DNA of 64,000 nt from Holophagales bacterium (lineage in GTDB: Bacteria; Acidobacteriota; Thermoanaerobaculia; Multivoradales; Multivoraceae), in contig VYDI01000019.1 in NCBI GenBank assembly GCA_009843505.1, forward strand, positions 2,501 to 66,500, written 5' to 3'. Each line of letters starts with the position of its first letter. Within the stretch, counting starts at the first letter, position 1. The notes beneath the pieces were generated by a model. It saw only the letters and a program-made list of their open reading frames with translations. It had not been told where the DNA came from and did no database searches. Of this stretch, positions 52,560 through 62,200 are shown piece after piece. Made by a program: the position numbers and the translations under genes.

Positions 52560-53168
52560 TCAGGCGCCGCCGGCCGCGGCGTCCGCGTCGTTCCCGGCGC
52601 CGTCCTCGACGTTGCCGTCCCGGGACGCCGGTGGCGGCGCCGGTACGGCGACCCGGACCATCGCGGCGCGCAGCAGCCGCGACTCCATCGTGTATCCGGT
52701 CTGCAGCTCCTGCACGACGGTGGGCTCGTCGACTTCCGCGCTCTCTTCCCGCGCGACGGCCTGGTGGACGTTCGGATCGAAGGGCGCGTTCATGCCCTCC
52801 ACCGGCTCGACGTCGAAGCGTCGCAGGAGGTCCGCCATCTGACGGCGGATCATCTCCACGCCGGCGCGCAGGTCGTCCGCGGACGCCTCGGCCTGCAGCG
52901 CCCGATCCAGGTTGTCGACCACGCCGAGGAACTCGCGCAGCGGACCGGCGGCCGTGTTCCAGCGCGACTCGAGCCGCTCCCTTTCGGCGCGTTTGCGCAG
53001 ATTGTCGAACTCGGCCGCCGCGCGCCGCAGCCGGTCGACTTCCTCGCTCGCCGCCGCGAGTTCGGCCCGAAGGTCGCCTTCTGTGTCCGGCGCACCGGCG
53101 TCGACCGCCTCGCCGCAGCCCTGGTCCTCCTCGTGAGAGTCCGGGCTCTCCTTCACCTCGATCGTCAT
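52560..53168 (-). CDS. grpE: GrpE, nucleotide-exchange factor for DnaK
   Basis: Releases ADP from DnaK. The 202 residues have a long N-terminal coiled coil (LRAELAAASEEVDRLRRAAAE) and the beta-domain signature GVEMIRRQMADLLRRFDVEPVEG with FDPNVHQAVAREES. An Ala-rich tail follows. 34 bases after hrcA. Confidence 0.96.
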   Translation of the reverse strand: MTIEVKESPDSHEEDQGCGEAVDAGAPDTEGDLRAELAAASEEVDRLRRAAAEFDNLRKRAERERLESRWNTAAGPLREFLGVVDNLDRALQAEASADDLRAGVEMIRRQMADLLRRFDVEPVEGMNAPFDPNVHQAVAREESAEVDEPTVVQELQTGYTMESRLLRAAMVRVAVPAPPPASRDGNVEDGAGNDADAAAGGA

Positions 53169-53202
53169 GGTCCAGGTTGCTGCGTCATCGTTCGGGTCCC
53201 TG

Positions 53203-54243
53203 CTAGAGCCTGCCGGTCAGGGCCTCGGACAGGCGCTCGCCCAGGTAGTTCACCAGCGGCACCATCCGCGGATACTCCATGCGTGCCGGCCCGACCACGG
53301 CGACCGACCCCGTGACGCCGTCGCCCGCCTTGTAGCTCCGCACGACGAGACCGAACCCGAGCTCCTCGGTCAGTCTCGAGTCCTGGCCCAGAACTACCCG
53401 CACTCCGTCCGCGTCGAGACAACGGTTGAGCAGCCCGGCCAGCCGGGCGCGCTCGGCGAACATCTGAAACATCCCCTCGATCCGCGACATGCCGGGCCCC
53501 GCATCGAACAGGCTGTGCGTCCCGTCGACCACGAGCGACGGCGCGTGGCCGATGTTCATGCCGTCCCGGGCGAGCTCGATCGCCCTTCGCAGCAACTCGT
53601 CGAGCCGGGCGCGCTCGTCGCTCATCAGCCGCAGCAGCTCTTCCCGGATCTCGAAGAGGGTCCGCCCGCTGTAGTTCTCGGTCAGGTAGTTCGAGATACG
53701 CACGAGATCTTCGCGCGGGATCGGCTCGTCCGTGACGACGAGCTTGTTCTCGACGAAGCCCGTCTCCGCGACCACCACGCACAGCACCTTGCGCCCGCTG
53801 AGCGGCACGAACTCGATGGCCTTCATCACCGCCGAACCGAGGGCGGGAGTCAGGACAACACCGACGTGGTGGGAGAGCTGGGAGAGCAGCCTCGAGGTTT
53901 CCTCGGTCAGTTCCTGGCCAGTGCCTCCCGCAGTCGTCAGCCGATTGTCGATCAGCCGCCGGTCGTCGTCGCTCACCACCTCCGCCGACATCAGGTCGTC
54001 GATGAACAGGTGGAAACCGGCCTCGGTCGGCAGCCGACCCGCCGAGACGTGCGGCTGCCGCAGATAGCCCATGTCCTCCAGGTCCGCCATCACGTTGCGG
54101 ATCGTGGCGGCGGACAACTGGACCTGGCGATCCTTCGCGACCCTCCGTGAGGACACGGGTTCACCCGACGACAGATACGTCTGGATAACCTCCCGCAGAA
54201 TCTCGCGGTCACGGTCGCTGAGCTGGTCGTTGACACGACTCAT
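53203..54243 (-). CDS. hrcA: HrcA, heat-shock transcriptional repressor
   Basis: Repressor that binds CIRCE (TTAGCACTC-N9-GAGTGCTAA) in many bacteria. The 346 residues have the winged-helix start LSDRDREILREVIQTYLSSGEPVSSR, then SAATIRNVMADLEDMGYLRQPHVSAGRLPTE, and the GAF-like core. I looked for CIRCE upstream and found none. A TAGAAT -10 hexamer lies 9 bases before the ATG. Divergent from nrdR across 42 bases. Confidence 0.96.
   Translation of the reverse strand: MSRVNDQLSDRDREILREVIQTYLSSGEPVSSRRVAKDRQVQLSAATIRNVMADLEDMGYLRQPHVSAGRLPTEAGFHLFIDDLMSAEVVSDDDRRLIDNRLTTAGGTGQELTEETSRLLSQLSHHVGVVLTPALGSAVMKAIEFVPLSGRKVLCVVVAETGFVENKLVVTDEPIPREDLVRISNYLTENYSGRTLFEIREELLRLMSDERARLDELLRRAIELARDGMNIGHAPSLVVDGTHSLFDAGPGMSRIEGMFQMFAERARLAGLLNRCLDADGVRVVLGQDSRLTEELGFGLVVRSYKAGDGVTGSVAVVGPARMEYPRMVPLVNYLGERLSEALTGRL
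54053..54058. other. No feature; placeholder withdrawn
   Basis: Nothing is claimed here. The hrcA promoter element is listed separately at 54253-54258. Confidence 0.01.
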
Positions 54244-54252
54244 GGGAGCGGC

Positions 54253-54258
54253 ATTCTA
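54253..54258 (-). promoter_or_regulatory. Candidate -10 element (TAGAAT) of the hrcA operon
   Basis: Minus-strand TAGAAT, 9 bases before the hrcA ATG, so the leader is only a few bases long. No CIRCE repeat overlaps it and no strong -35 is visible. Confidence 0.4.
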
Positions 54259-54285
54259 CCCCGGTGGTAGCGTTCCAGCGTCGGC

Positions 54286-54750
54286 ATGAGATGTCCATTC
54301 TGCGGCGCCAACGATGACCGCGTGGTCGACTCGCGGGACGTTCGCGGCGGGGAGACGGTCCGGCGGCGGCGGGAGTGCCTGAACTGCGGCCGCAGGTTCA
54401 CTTCCTACGAACAGATCGAAAACATCGCCTACCGGGTCGTCAAGTCGGATGGCCGTCGCCAGGAGTTCGACCGCCAGAAGCTCCTCGCCGGCCTGCTCAA
54501 GGCCTGCGAGAAGCGGCCGGTCGGCCTGCCGGCGCTGGAGGAGATCGTCGACCAGGCCGAAGCCCTGCTCCACCGCAAGGAGGACCGGGAGATCTCCACC
54601 TCGGAGCTGGGCAACTTCGTCATCGACCGCCTGAAGACGCTCGACCAGGTGGCCTACGTCCGCTTCGCCTCCGTCTATCGGAAGTTCGAGGACGTGGACG
54701 AGTTCATGGAAGAGTTGCGGGTGCTGCTGGAAGCGTCACGCAAGGACTGA
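54286..54750 (+). CDS. nrdR: NrdR, ribonucleotide reductase repressor
   Basis: Represses nrd genes according to (d)ATP level. The 154-residue protein has an N-terminal zinc ribbon (MRCPFCGANDDRVVDSRD and RECLNCGRRFTSYEQIE) and the ATP-cone (VVKSDGRRQEFDRQKLLAGLLKA region). All four zinc Cys are present. Its target genes are not in the window. Next to lon, 55 bases apart. Confidence 0.97.
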   Translation: MRCPFCGANDDRVVDSRDVRGGETVRRRRECLNCGRRFTSYEQIENIAYRVVKSDGRRQEFDRQKLLAGLLKACEKRPVGLPALEEIVDQAEALLHRKEDREISTSELGNFVIDRLKTLDQVAYVRFASVYRKFEDVDEFMEELRVLLEASRKD

Positions 54751-54793
54751 AGAGCGGCATCCGCAGACGGTCCCGCAGCGTCCTCAGGGCTGG

Positions 54794-54799
54794 TACCGT
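54794..54799 (+). promoter_or_regulatory. Candidate -10 element (TACCGT) of lon
   Basis: TAnnnT hexamer 6 bases before the lon ATG; no Shine-Dalgarno site in between, so a leaderless message is possible. Confidence 0.4.
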
Positions 54800-54805
54800 G
54801 ACCCC

Positions 54806-57202
54806 ATGGCCCAGAACCCGGTCGATGAGCAGGCGGACGCGATCTCGCTGCCCGACGTCCTGCCGGTGTTGCCGCTCAAGGACGCGGTCATCTTCCCCTA
54901 CATCATCCTGCCGCTCTCGATCAGTCGCGACCCGAGCATGCTCGCGGTCGAGGACGCGCTGAACGGCGACCGCATCATCCTGCTCGCCCCCCAGCGCGAC
55001 GGATCGATCGAGGAGCCAGGGGAGGAAGACCTCCACGAGATCGGCACCGCCGCCCAGATCATGCGGATGCTGAAGCTGCCCGATGGCCGGGTGCGGATCC
55101 TGATCCAGGGCCTCGCCAGAGCCCGCCTGCGGTACCTGAGCCAGACCGAGCCCTTCCTGCGCGCGCGCGTCGAAGAGGTGGACGAGGCCGGCGAACCCCA
55201 CCACGGGCTCGAGGCGGAAGCGCTGGTGCGCAGCGTCAAGGAGGGTCTCGAGACGGCCGTCAACCTGGGCAAGGACATCTCCTCCGAGGTCATGGTGATC
55301 GCCGCGAATCTCGATCACCCGGGCCGGCTGGCGGACCTCGCGGCCAGCAACCTCGACCTGCGGGCGGACGAGGCCCAGCTCGTGCTGGAGACGACGCCGC
55401 CCATCCCGCGGTTACGGAAAGTGGGCGACCTGCTGACCCGGGAGATCGAACTCCTCAGCATGCAGCAGCGGATCTCCGCCCAGGCGAGGAGCGAGATGGA
55501 CCGCAGCCAGCGCGAGTACTTCCTTCGCCAGCAGCAGCGCGCGATCCTGGACGAACTCGGCGAGGGCGACGACCTCCACGGTGACATCCAGAGGTACGTG
55601 AGCGCCATCGAGGAGAAGGGGCTGAGCGAGGAGGCGGCGGCGGAAGTCGAACGCCAGGTCAGGCGGCTTGAGCGAAGCTCTCCCGACAGCGCCGAGAACG
55701 CGACGATTCGCACGCACCTCGACTGGCTGACCGGCCTCCCGTGGTCCACCCTGAGCGAAGACCGAATCGACCTCGACCGGGCCCGCTCCGTGCTCGATGA
55801 AGATCACTACGACCTGGACCGAGTCAAGGAGCGGATCCTCGAGTACCTGGCGGTCAGGCGGCTCAAGCCGGACGCCAAGGGTCCGATTCTCTGCCTGGTC
55901 GGTCCCCCGGGAGTCGGCAAGACGTCGCTCGGCCGCTCCATCGCGCGCGCAATCGACCGCAAGTTCGTCCGCATCTCGCTCGGTGGCGTCCGCGACGAGG
56001 GAGAGATCCGCGGCCACCGGCGCACCTACGTCGGCTCGTTGCCGGGCCGCGTCATTCAGGGCCTCAATCAGGCCGGAACCAGCAATCCCGTCTTCATGCT
56101 CGACGAGATCGACAAGCTGGGCGCCGACTACCGGGGCGATCCGGCTTCAGCCCTGCTAGAAGTGCTGGATCCCGAGCAGAACTCCACGTTCAGGGACCAC
56201 TACCTGGGAGTCGAGTACGACCTTTCGCGGGTGTTGTTCATCGCCACGGCCAATCTGCTCGAACCCATTCAGCCTGCCTTCCTCGATCGTCTCGAAGTGC
56301 TTCGACTCTCCGGTTACACCGAAGACGAAAAGGTGCTGATCGCGCGCCGCCATCTGTTACCGAAAGCCACCGAAGAGAACGGACTGCCGGCCGGCGCCCT
56401 GACCATCACGACCCCCGCGCTCCGCAGCCTCATTCGCGGCTACACGAAGGAAGCCGGCGTGCGCAATCTCGAACGCGAACTCGCAACTCTCTGCCGAAAA
56501 GCTGCCGTACGCGTCGCGCGGGGAGACGGCGGGGAAATGAAGGTGACGCCGGCCCGGCTGAAGAACCTGATCGGGCAACCGCGTCACTTCAGCGAGGAAC
56601 TGCTCGACCGCGACCGGATCGGCGTGGCGACCGGACTCGCCTGGACCGCCTCCGGCGGCGACCTCATGCTGATCGAAGTCGCCGCGCCGAAGGGCAGAGG
56701 CAAACTGATTCTCACCGGCCAGCTCGGCGAAGTCATGAAGGAATCGGCTCAGGCCGCGCTGAGTTGCGCCCGCACCACCTACGCGGGCGGGCCGGCAGCG
56801 GGAGGGCCCGATTTCTTCCGTAACCACGACCTCCACATTCATGTCCCGGCAGGCTCCGTACCCAAGGATGGTCCGTCGGCGGGCGTCACGATTGCCGCGG
56901 CCATCGTCTCCGTCTGCAGCGGGCGCATGATCGATCACAAGGTCGCGATGACCGGCGAGATCACGCTGCGCGGTGAAGTGCTTCCCGTCGGCGGTCTCAA
57001 GGAGAAGCTGCTGGCCGCGCGTGGAGCCGGAATTCGCAAGGTCGTCCTGCCGGAACGAAACCGGCGGGACCTTCCTGAGATACCGGCCGCGGTGACGCGA
57101 GGTCTTGAACTCCTGTTCGTCGACCATGTCGATCAGGTCCTGAAAGCCGCGCTGCTCGACCCGGAGCACGAGCGGTCATGGCCGGCCGCGAAGACCGGCT
57201 GA
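54806..57202 (+). CDS. lon: Lon, ATP-dependent serine protease
   Basis: Degrades misfolded and regulatory proteins in the cytosol. The 798 residues show the LON substrate-binding domain ([21 protein letters not shown]), AAA+ with Walker [12 protein letters not shown] and Walker [11 protein letters not shown], and the peptidase with catalytic Ser in [14 protein letters not shown] and Lys in [15 protein letters not shown]. Length is typical of LonA. The last 25 bases overlap thiL. Confidence 0.98.
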   Translation: MAQNPVDEQADAISLPDVLPVLPLKDAVIFPYIILPLSISRDPSMLAVEDALNGDRIILLAPQRDGSIEEPGEEDLHEIGTAAQIMRMLKLPDGRVRILIQGLARARLRYLSQTEPFLRARVEEVDEAGEPHHGLEAEALVRSVKEGLETAVNLGKDISSEVMVIAANLDHPGRLADLAASNLDLRADEAQLVLETTPPIPRLRKVGDLLTREIELLSMQQRISAQARSEMDRSQREYFLRQQQRAILDELGEGDDLHGDIQRYVSAIEEKGLSEEAAAEVERQVRRLERSSPDSAENATIRTHLDWLTGLPWSTLSEDRIDLDRARSVLDEDHYDLDRVKERILEYLAVRRLKPDAKGPILCLVGPPGVGKTSLGRSIARAIDRKFVRISLGGVRDEGEIRGHRRTYVGSLPGRVIQGLNQAGTSNPVFMLDEIDKLGADYRGDPASALLEVLDPEQNSTFRDHYLGVEYDLSRVLFIATANLLEPIQPAFLDRLEVLRLSGYTEDEKVLIARRHLLPKATEENGLPAGALTITTPALRSLIRGYTKEAGVRNLERELATLCRKAAVRVARGDGGEMKVTPARLKNLIGQPRHFSEELLDRDRIGVATGLAWTASGGDLMLIEVAAPKGRGKLILTGQLGEVMKESAQAALSCARTTYAGGPAAGGPDFFRNHDLHIHVPAGSVPKDGPSAGVTIAAAIVSVCSGRMIDHKVAMTGEITLRGEVLPVGGLKEKLLAARGAGIRKVVLPERNRRDLPEIPAAVTRGLELLFVDHVDQVLKAALLDPEHERSWPAAKTG

Positions 57203-58167
57203 TCGCCTGGCTCGCGGGCTTCGCGGGCTCCGGAGATCAGATCGGCGACGACGCCGTCCTGCTCACGCTCGGCCAACGGCAGTACGCGTTCAGCGTCGAC
57301 ACACAGCGCGCCGGCGTCCACATTCCGATCGATCTCGATCCCGCCGACGCCGCCCGCCGGCTGCTTGCCGTCAGTCTCTCCGATCTCGCCGCCACCGGGG
57401 CCGTGCCGCGGTGGATGCTCGTCGCACTAGGCATCGACGATTCCGACGCCGCCCGCCGTTTCCTCGCGGCCCTCGTGCGCGCCGGCCGCCGGTACGAAAC
57501 CGAGCTCATCGGCGGCGACACCGCCAGGCCGACGACGGCGGGCCGGCTGGACGCCAGCCTCACCGTGGTCGGCGAGATACCGGAAGAAGGCTCGCCGCTG
57601 ACCCGCGTCGCGGCACGCCCAAACGACCGGCTCTGGATCGGTGGACCTGTTGGAGAGTCCGCCATGGGACTCGAACTGGTCCGCCTCGGCGCGCGGATCG
57701 GGAAACGGCGTGCCAACCTGCCGGAGGAGCTCCCCGACGGACTGACCCGGGTCGCCAGCCGGGTCCTTCGCCGCCACCTGGAGCCCCGGCCCCAGCTCGG
57801 TCTGGGCCTGGAGCTAGGGCGACGGTCGCCAGTCGGTGCCGCGATCGACGTATCGGACGGCCTGGCCGCCGACGCGGCGCGGCTCTGCCGGCGCAGCGGC
57901 GTCGGCTGCGAACTCGAGGAAGGCGCATTCGGCCTCCGGGCCGACGCCCGCCGCCTGGCCGGCCACCTGGGCCGCGAGCCGCTCGAACTGGCTCTCGGGG
58001 GCGGCGAGGACTACGTCCTGCTATTCACCCTGCCGCCGGAGGTCCACTTCCGGCATCCCGGGTGCCGGTCCATTGGCCGGATCACGACCCGGCCCGGGCT
58101 CCGGCTACGCCGAACCGACGGAACGATCGAACCGCTGCCCGCCGGCGGCTGGGACCACCTGGGCTAG
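57178..58167 (+). CDS. thiL: ThiL, thiamine-monophosphate kinase
   Basis: Last step of thiamine diphosphate synthesis: ATP-dependent phosphorylation of thiamine phosphate. The 329 residues share the PurM/ThiL fold; IGDDAVLL near the start binds Mg-ATP, followed by AVSLSDLAATGAVPRWMLVAL, LIGGDTAR, VGAAIDVSDGLAADAARL and ALGGGEDYVLLF. The start ATG lies in the end of lon, so the two are coupled. No thiamine riboswitch is seen. Confidence 0.93.
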   Translation: MAGREDRLIAWLAGFAGSGDQIGDDAVLLTLGQRQYAFSVDTQRAGVHIPIDLDPADAARRLLAVSLSDLAATGAVPRWMLVALGIDDSDAARRFLAALVRAGRRYETELIGGDTARPTTAGRLDASLTVVGEIPEEGSPLTRVAARPNDRLWIGGPVGESAMGLELVRLGARIGKRRANLPEELPDGLTRVASRVLRRHLEPRPQLGLGLELGRRSPVGAAIDVSDGLAADAARLCRRSGVGCELEEGAFGLRADARRLAGHLGREPLELALGGGEDYVLLFTLPPEVHFRHPGCRSIGRITTRPGLRLRRTDGTIEPLPAGGWDHLG

Positions 58168-58180
58168 AGCGGCCGGCGGG

Positions 58181-58200
58181 CAGCCGCCGGGCGGCGGCTG
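58181..58200. terminator. Hairpin between convergent thiL and the winged-helix gene, candidate terminator
   Basis: Perfect 8-bp stem CAGCCGCC (58181-58188) with GGCGGCTG (58193-58200) around a GGGC loop. It lies 14 bases after the thiL stop. There is no T-tract, so it would be weak as a classical terminator. Confidence 0.4.
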
Positions 58201-58218
58201 GGACGCTGGAACCCCCAG

Positions 58219-59145
58219 TCAGCGATTGAGCGTGATGGTGATCGGCTGGTCCAGCTTCTGCAGCACCAGGCTTACCTGGGCCTCGAGCGCCGCCAGCCGC
58301 GCCTCCACGCTGCCGGCCGCCGTGGGCGCCGCCTGACGCCTCGCCCTGGCGGCTCTCGCCTTTCGCTTTCTACGCACCGGCGTCTTCGCTGCCGCCGCAA
58401 CCTTGGCCTTCGGCTTCCGACCGCGCTTGCTCCGGGAGCGAATCTCGCGGAACACGGCCACGGCCTCGGGGTGGTAACGCCGCTTGCGGCCCTCGCCCTC
58501 GTACGGAATCCGGTCGCCGAACAACTTGAGGTAACGCTGCAGCGTCGGACCGGAGATGCCCGTCTGCTGACCGATCGCGGTAAGCGTCAGGAGCTTCGGG
58601 GCGGCGGCCGCAGGCTTCGCCGCGGCCCGCGTCTTGCGCTTCTTTCGAGCAGGCGACTTGGCCGCCGGCGCCGCCTTCGGCTTGCGGCCCGGCTTGCTCT
58701 CCGCTCGAAGCTCGCGGAACACCGCCACGGAATCCGGGTGGTAGCGCCGCTTGCGGCCCTCGCCCTCGTGCGGAATCCGATCGCCGAACAACCGGACGTA
58801 ACGCTGCAACGTCGGATAAGAGATCCCGGTCTGCTGGCTGATGCTGGACAACGTCAACAGGGACGGACCGCCTGCCGCGCCTTTCGCTTGAGTTCCTGTC
58901 GCTTTCGTCCCTGCCTTCTTCTTCCGTCCAGCGCCCCGACGCTTCGTTGACCGTTGGTTCCTGAACGCCTTGAACTCCTTGACGGCCGCCACTGGATATC
59001 GCTGCTTGCGACCCTCACCCTCCGACGAAATCCGGTCCTGGTACAGCTTCTTGTACCGCAGCGCCGTGGCCATCGAAACACCGGCCCGGCGGGCAACTTC
59101 GCCCAACGTCAACAGTTTCTTTCTTCCAGCAGCCGCTGCACTCAC
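58219..59145 (-). CDS. Protein with three tandem MerR-like winged-helix repeats and basic linkers
   Basis: A 308-residue basic protein. Three DNA-binding repeats of about 52 residues (11-62, 96-147, 185-236) share the plan LLTL..I.QQTGIS.PTLQRY..LFGDRIP and EGEGRKRRY...AVAVFRE, i.e. a MerR-type helix-turn-helix plus wing. Repeats two and three are almost identical; the first is divergent. Lys/Arg/Pro/Ala linkers carry AT-hook-like GRKPK and RGRKPK and stretches such as PARKKRKTRAAAKP, reminiscent of histone H1 tails. Residues 279-299 form a short coiled coil (SVEARLAALEAQVSLVLQKL), so it may oligomerise. No effector domain. The GTG start at 59145 has AAGGAG 6 bases upstream; the frame stays open further up without homology. 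I know no named family with this layout; architectural DNA-binding is inference. Confidence 0.8.
   Translation of the reverse strand: MSAAAAGRKKLLTLGEVARRAGVSMATALRYKKLYQDRISSEGEGRKQRYPVAAVKEFKAFRNQRSTKRRGAGRKKKAGTKATGTQAKGAAGGPSLLTLSSISQQTGISYPTLQRYVRLFGDRIPHEGEGRKRRYHPDSVAVFRELRAESKPGRKPKAAPAAKSPARKKRKTRAAAKPAAAAPKLLTLTAIGQQTGISGPTLQRYLKLFGDRIPYEGEGRKRRYHPEAVAVFREIRSRSKRGRKPKAKVAAAAKTPVRRKRKARAARARRQAAPTAAGSVEARLAALEAQVSLVLQKLDQPITITLNR
58438..58593 (-). repeat. Winged-helix repeat 3 (internal DNA duplication copy)
   Basis: Encodes residues 185-236. Visibly similar at nucleotide level to the copy at 58705-58860, for example sharing CGCCGCTTGCGGCCCTCGCC on the plus strand, so the two arose by a fairly recent duplication. 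Confidence 0.7.
58705..58860 (-). repeat. Winged-helix repeat 2 (internal DNA duplication copy)
   Basis: Encodes residues 96-147. Partner of repeat 3; the two differ mainly at third positions and a few residues of the recognition helix (ISYPTLQRYV versus ISGPTLQRYL). Confidence 0.7.
58960..59115 (-). repeat. Winged-helix repeat 1 (divergent copy)
   Basis: Encodes residues 11-62 (LGEVARRAGVSMATALRYKKLY, here split by no insertion; wing EGEGRKQRY). Same length and spacing as the other two but low nucleotide similarity. Confidence 0.6.
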
Positions 59146-59151
59146 GTAGTT

Positions 59152-59157
59152 CTCCTT
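59152..59157 (-). promoter_or_regulatory. Shine-Dalgarno site that selects GTG 59145
   Basis: AAGGAG on the minus strand, 6 bases before GTG 59145. It implies a leadered message, unlike several other genes here. The 115-base spacer 59146-59260 otherwise shows no clear operator. Confidence 0.7.
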
Positions 59158-59260
59158 GCGCCGCCCTGAGGCGTTCCGGTCCGAATCCCTTCCGGGAAGT
59201 GATAGTCGCAGCGCGACGATAGCAGAAGAACCGACCTGACTGCGCGTAACGCGAACCAAA

Positions 59261-62200
59261 TCAGTCTTCGGTCAGAGGCCCGTAGTTGAGCTTTCTCACC
59301 AGATACGACAGGGCCTGCCGGCTGATACCAAGAGCGCGCGCCGCCCTGGCCTGATTGCCGCCGGATTCTTCAAGCGCCTTGCCGATCAGCCGACGCCGGT
59401 ACTGTTCCATCTTCCAGTGGTAGCCGCTTTGTTGAGGCGCGGCTTCTTCCACCTCTTCCTCCGGCAATCCCAGCATGTCCGCCGAGATCTCGGGACCCTC
59501 GGCAAGCGCCACCGCTCCATCGATAGCGTTCTTCAACTCCCTGACGTTGCCGGGCCAGGAGTAGTTGCGAATCCTCCCGAGCGCCTCGTCGCTGAACCTC
59601 AGGTCCTCTCCAAGGGCGCCGAACGTCTCGAGGAAGTGCCGCGCAAGCAACATCACGTCCTCTTCGCGCTCACGCAACGGCGGTGCCTTCACGTAAGCCA
59701 CCCTGAGCCGGTAGTACAAATCCTGCCGGAACTCGCCCGCCTTCACCATCGCCGCGAGATCCTTGTGGGTTGCAGAGATGAGCCGGAAGTCGAGCCGCCG
59801 CGTCCGGCTCTCACCGACGCGTCGCATCTCGCCCTCCTGCAGGAGGCGCAGGAGCATCCCCTGTGCAGCCCACGGCAGCTCTCCGATCTCGTCGAGGAAC
59901 ACGCTACCGCCGTCCGCGCTCTCGAAGACCCCGACCCGGTCAGTGTGGGCGCCTGTGAACGCGCCCCGACGGTGGCCGAACAGGTCGGAGAGAAGCAGAC
60001 CGTCAGGAAGCGCCGCGCAGTTCACCGCCAGCCATGGGCGGGCGGCCCGGGCGCTCGACCGGTGGAGCTGGCGCGCCAGGAGTTCCTTGCCGGTCCCCGA
60101 CTCGCCGAGAATCAACACCGGCAGATCGTGGGCCGCGAACTTCTCGATACGGGCCTGGACATCCAGCAGAGCCTTGCTCTTCCCCACCATTCCGGAGGTG
60201 GCGGTTCTCCTGGGCTCCGCCAGCTCGGAGGCCCCGCGCCGCCGACGGGCCGAGACAGGCAGGCGGGTCGCGACCGCGGCCGCCAGCGCTCGAGCGGGTT
60301 CATCGATCCCCTTCGCACTGAGCACGAGTCTTCCCGCCGCCGCGTCGACCGCGAACCGGTCGGAGCCGCCGGGACCCTGGAGCAGGATTTCTCCCTGTGC
60401 GTCCAGAGCGTCAAAGCCTCCCGGAGAGCCATGAACCGCGAGTCTTGCCTCCGGATGGCCGGCCGCGGCCATCAGGATCCGATAGGCGTCCGCATCGGGA
60501 TCGGGCGTCGCCAGGAAGAGGCGAAGAGCCCGCCAGGGACCGATGCGTGCGCCATCCACACGTTGGACGAGGGCTTCAGCGCCGACGGCTGAGAGGGTGC
60601 GCGCGGCCGCCACCACCAGGTCGATGGGAACCGTCTCGACACCGAGGCAGACCAGGTCGTGCACGGTGAGCGCCGCGCGGAAGGAGCCCAGTGCCTCGAC
60701 TCGCCGCCAGTCCGCGACACTCGGCGGCCGGTCCTCGCCGACCGCTTCCCAAAGGCCCTCCAGTGCCGTGCCGACCGCGATCGCACGCGCCTCGTCGCGG
60801 AGTCCGGCAAGCAGCAGCAATGGCGCCAGGTCGGCCACTTCCGCCGGCGTCCAGGCGGCAAGAGGCCGTTCGAGAGCATCCGAGAGTTGCTCCGCCGCCT
60901 CGTCGGCGTTTCCGAGATGGACCAGTGCGCGAGCCGAGAGCAGACGCAGCGAGCGGAGCTGACGCCACCCCGACCGTCTTCCGCGCAGACTCTCCAGGGC
61001 GGTTTCGCAGCACTCCTGCGCCGACTCCCAGCGGCCAAGAGAAACGCACAGACGCGCCTCGAGCAGGCGTGCCTCGACGACCCCCGGGGCGCTGCCCGCC
61101 ATCAGGGCCTCCCGGCGCAGGTTCTCGATCGTCTCGGCGACTCCCTCAAACCGTCCGGTCCGAATCCGGATCTCCGCCAGCTTCCCGTGCGCGGCTGCTC
61201 TCCCGGCGGGCCCGTCGCAACGCCGGAACAGGCCCACGGCGATACGCGTCGCCCGCTCGGCGCCACCCAAGTCGTTCACGGCCAAGCGAACCGTCGCCAA
61301 CTCGTTGTACGACAGGGCGCGCTCGTACACGGGAAGCCGCTCCCTGAGGCGCCTGAGATCGGCCGCAAGCAACTGCTCCGCCTCACTGAACCGACCGTTC
61401 GCCGAAGCGAGCCGAGCCCTGGCCGCCAGCTCCATCCAGTGTTGCGGGTCCCCAGCCGCGGGTTCCAGCAGACCGGCCATCGCGTCAAGCTCGCCAAGCT
61501 CCCACGCCGCCAGAGCGCACAGAACTCGACCGCGGGCAGCGTGGGGACCGACCGCGACATCGAGCACCCTCTTGGACCAGGCTCCGACCTGATCCGAACG
61601 TCCCGCGGCCGCGTGGATGCCGATCGCCAGTTCGCACTGTTCCACTGCGCGCCGGCCCGAGAGCGCCCGGTTCTCCAGTGCGCTCAGGGTGCGACGCGCG
61701 GCGGCGGTCCGACCCAACCGAAGCTGAGCCCGGAGGCGGACCAGGACATCGTCCGTTCTTCTCTTGTCCTTCACCAACTCCAGCACGGCTTCGAAGCGTC
61801 CTTCTTCGAGGAAGAGGCGCGCCAGCGTCGACCTGTCGTCCGGCGTCCGGGGCGGCGGAGATTCGGAGCCGGCGTCCCCGACGCGTTGCCAGTACGACCG
61901 CGCGGCCACGCCGCCCGCGGCAATCTCCTGGCGTTCGTCGCCGTCCATCGCCGCCAGCATCCGCCGCCACCGGGATTGCCCGGCAACCGCCACCCGCTCG
62001 TCGCCCCGACTCTCCATGACGGCGAACAGGGAGGCGCGCGCGGCGTCGAACCTGTGACCCCACAAGAAGGGCGCCCGAGCCAGAATGTCGGCAACCATCC
62101 GGTTTCCGGACACCGGTAGCAGTTCGTCGCGCCACGTCTCGAAAAGGGGTCGAAGCACCGCCCGAACAGCGCTTCGGCCCGGCGCGCCCTCGCTTCCGAA

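Noticed and set aside
54053..54058. A feature entry at 54053-54058 in the list above carries no claim.
   Set aside because: It was a wrong coordinate for the hrcA -10 element, whose correct position is 54253-54258; ignore it.
54244..54285. Possible CIRCE operator upstream of hrcA.
   Set aside because: No 9-base inverted repeat resembling TTAGCACTC is present in the 42-base spacer.
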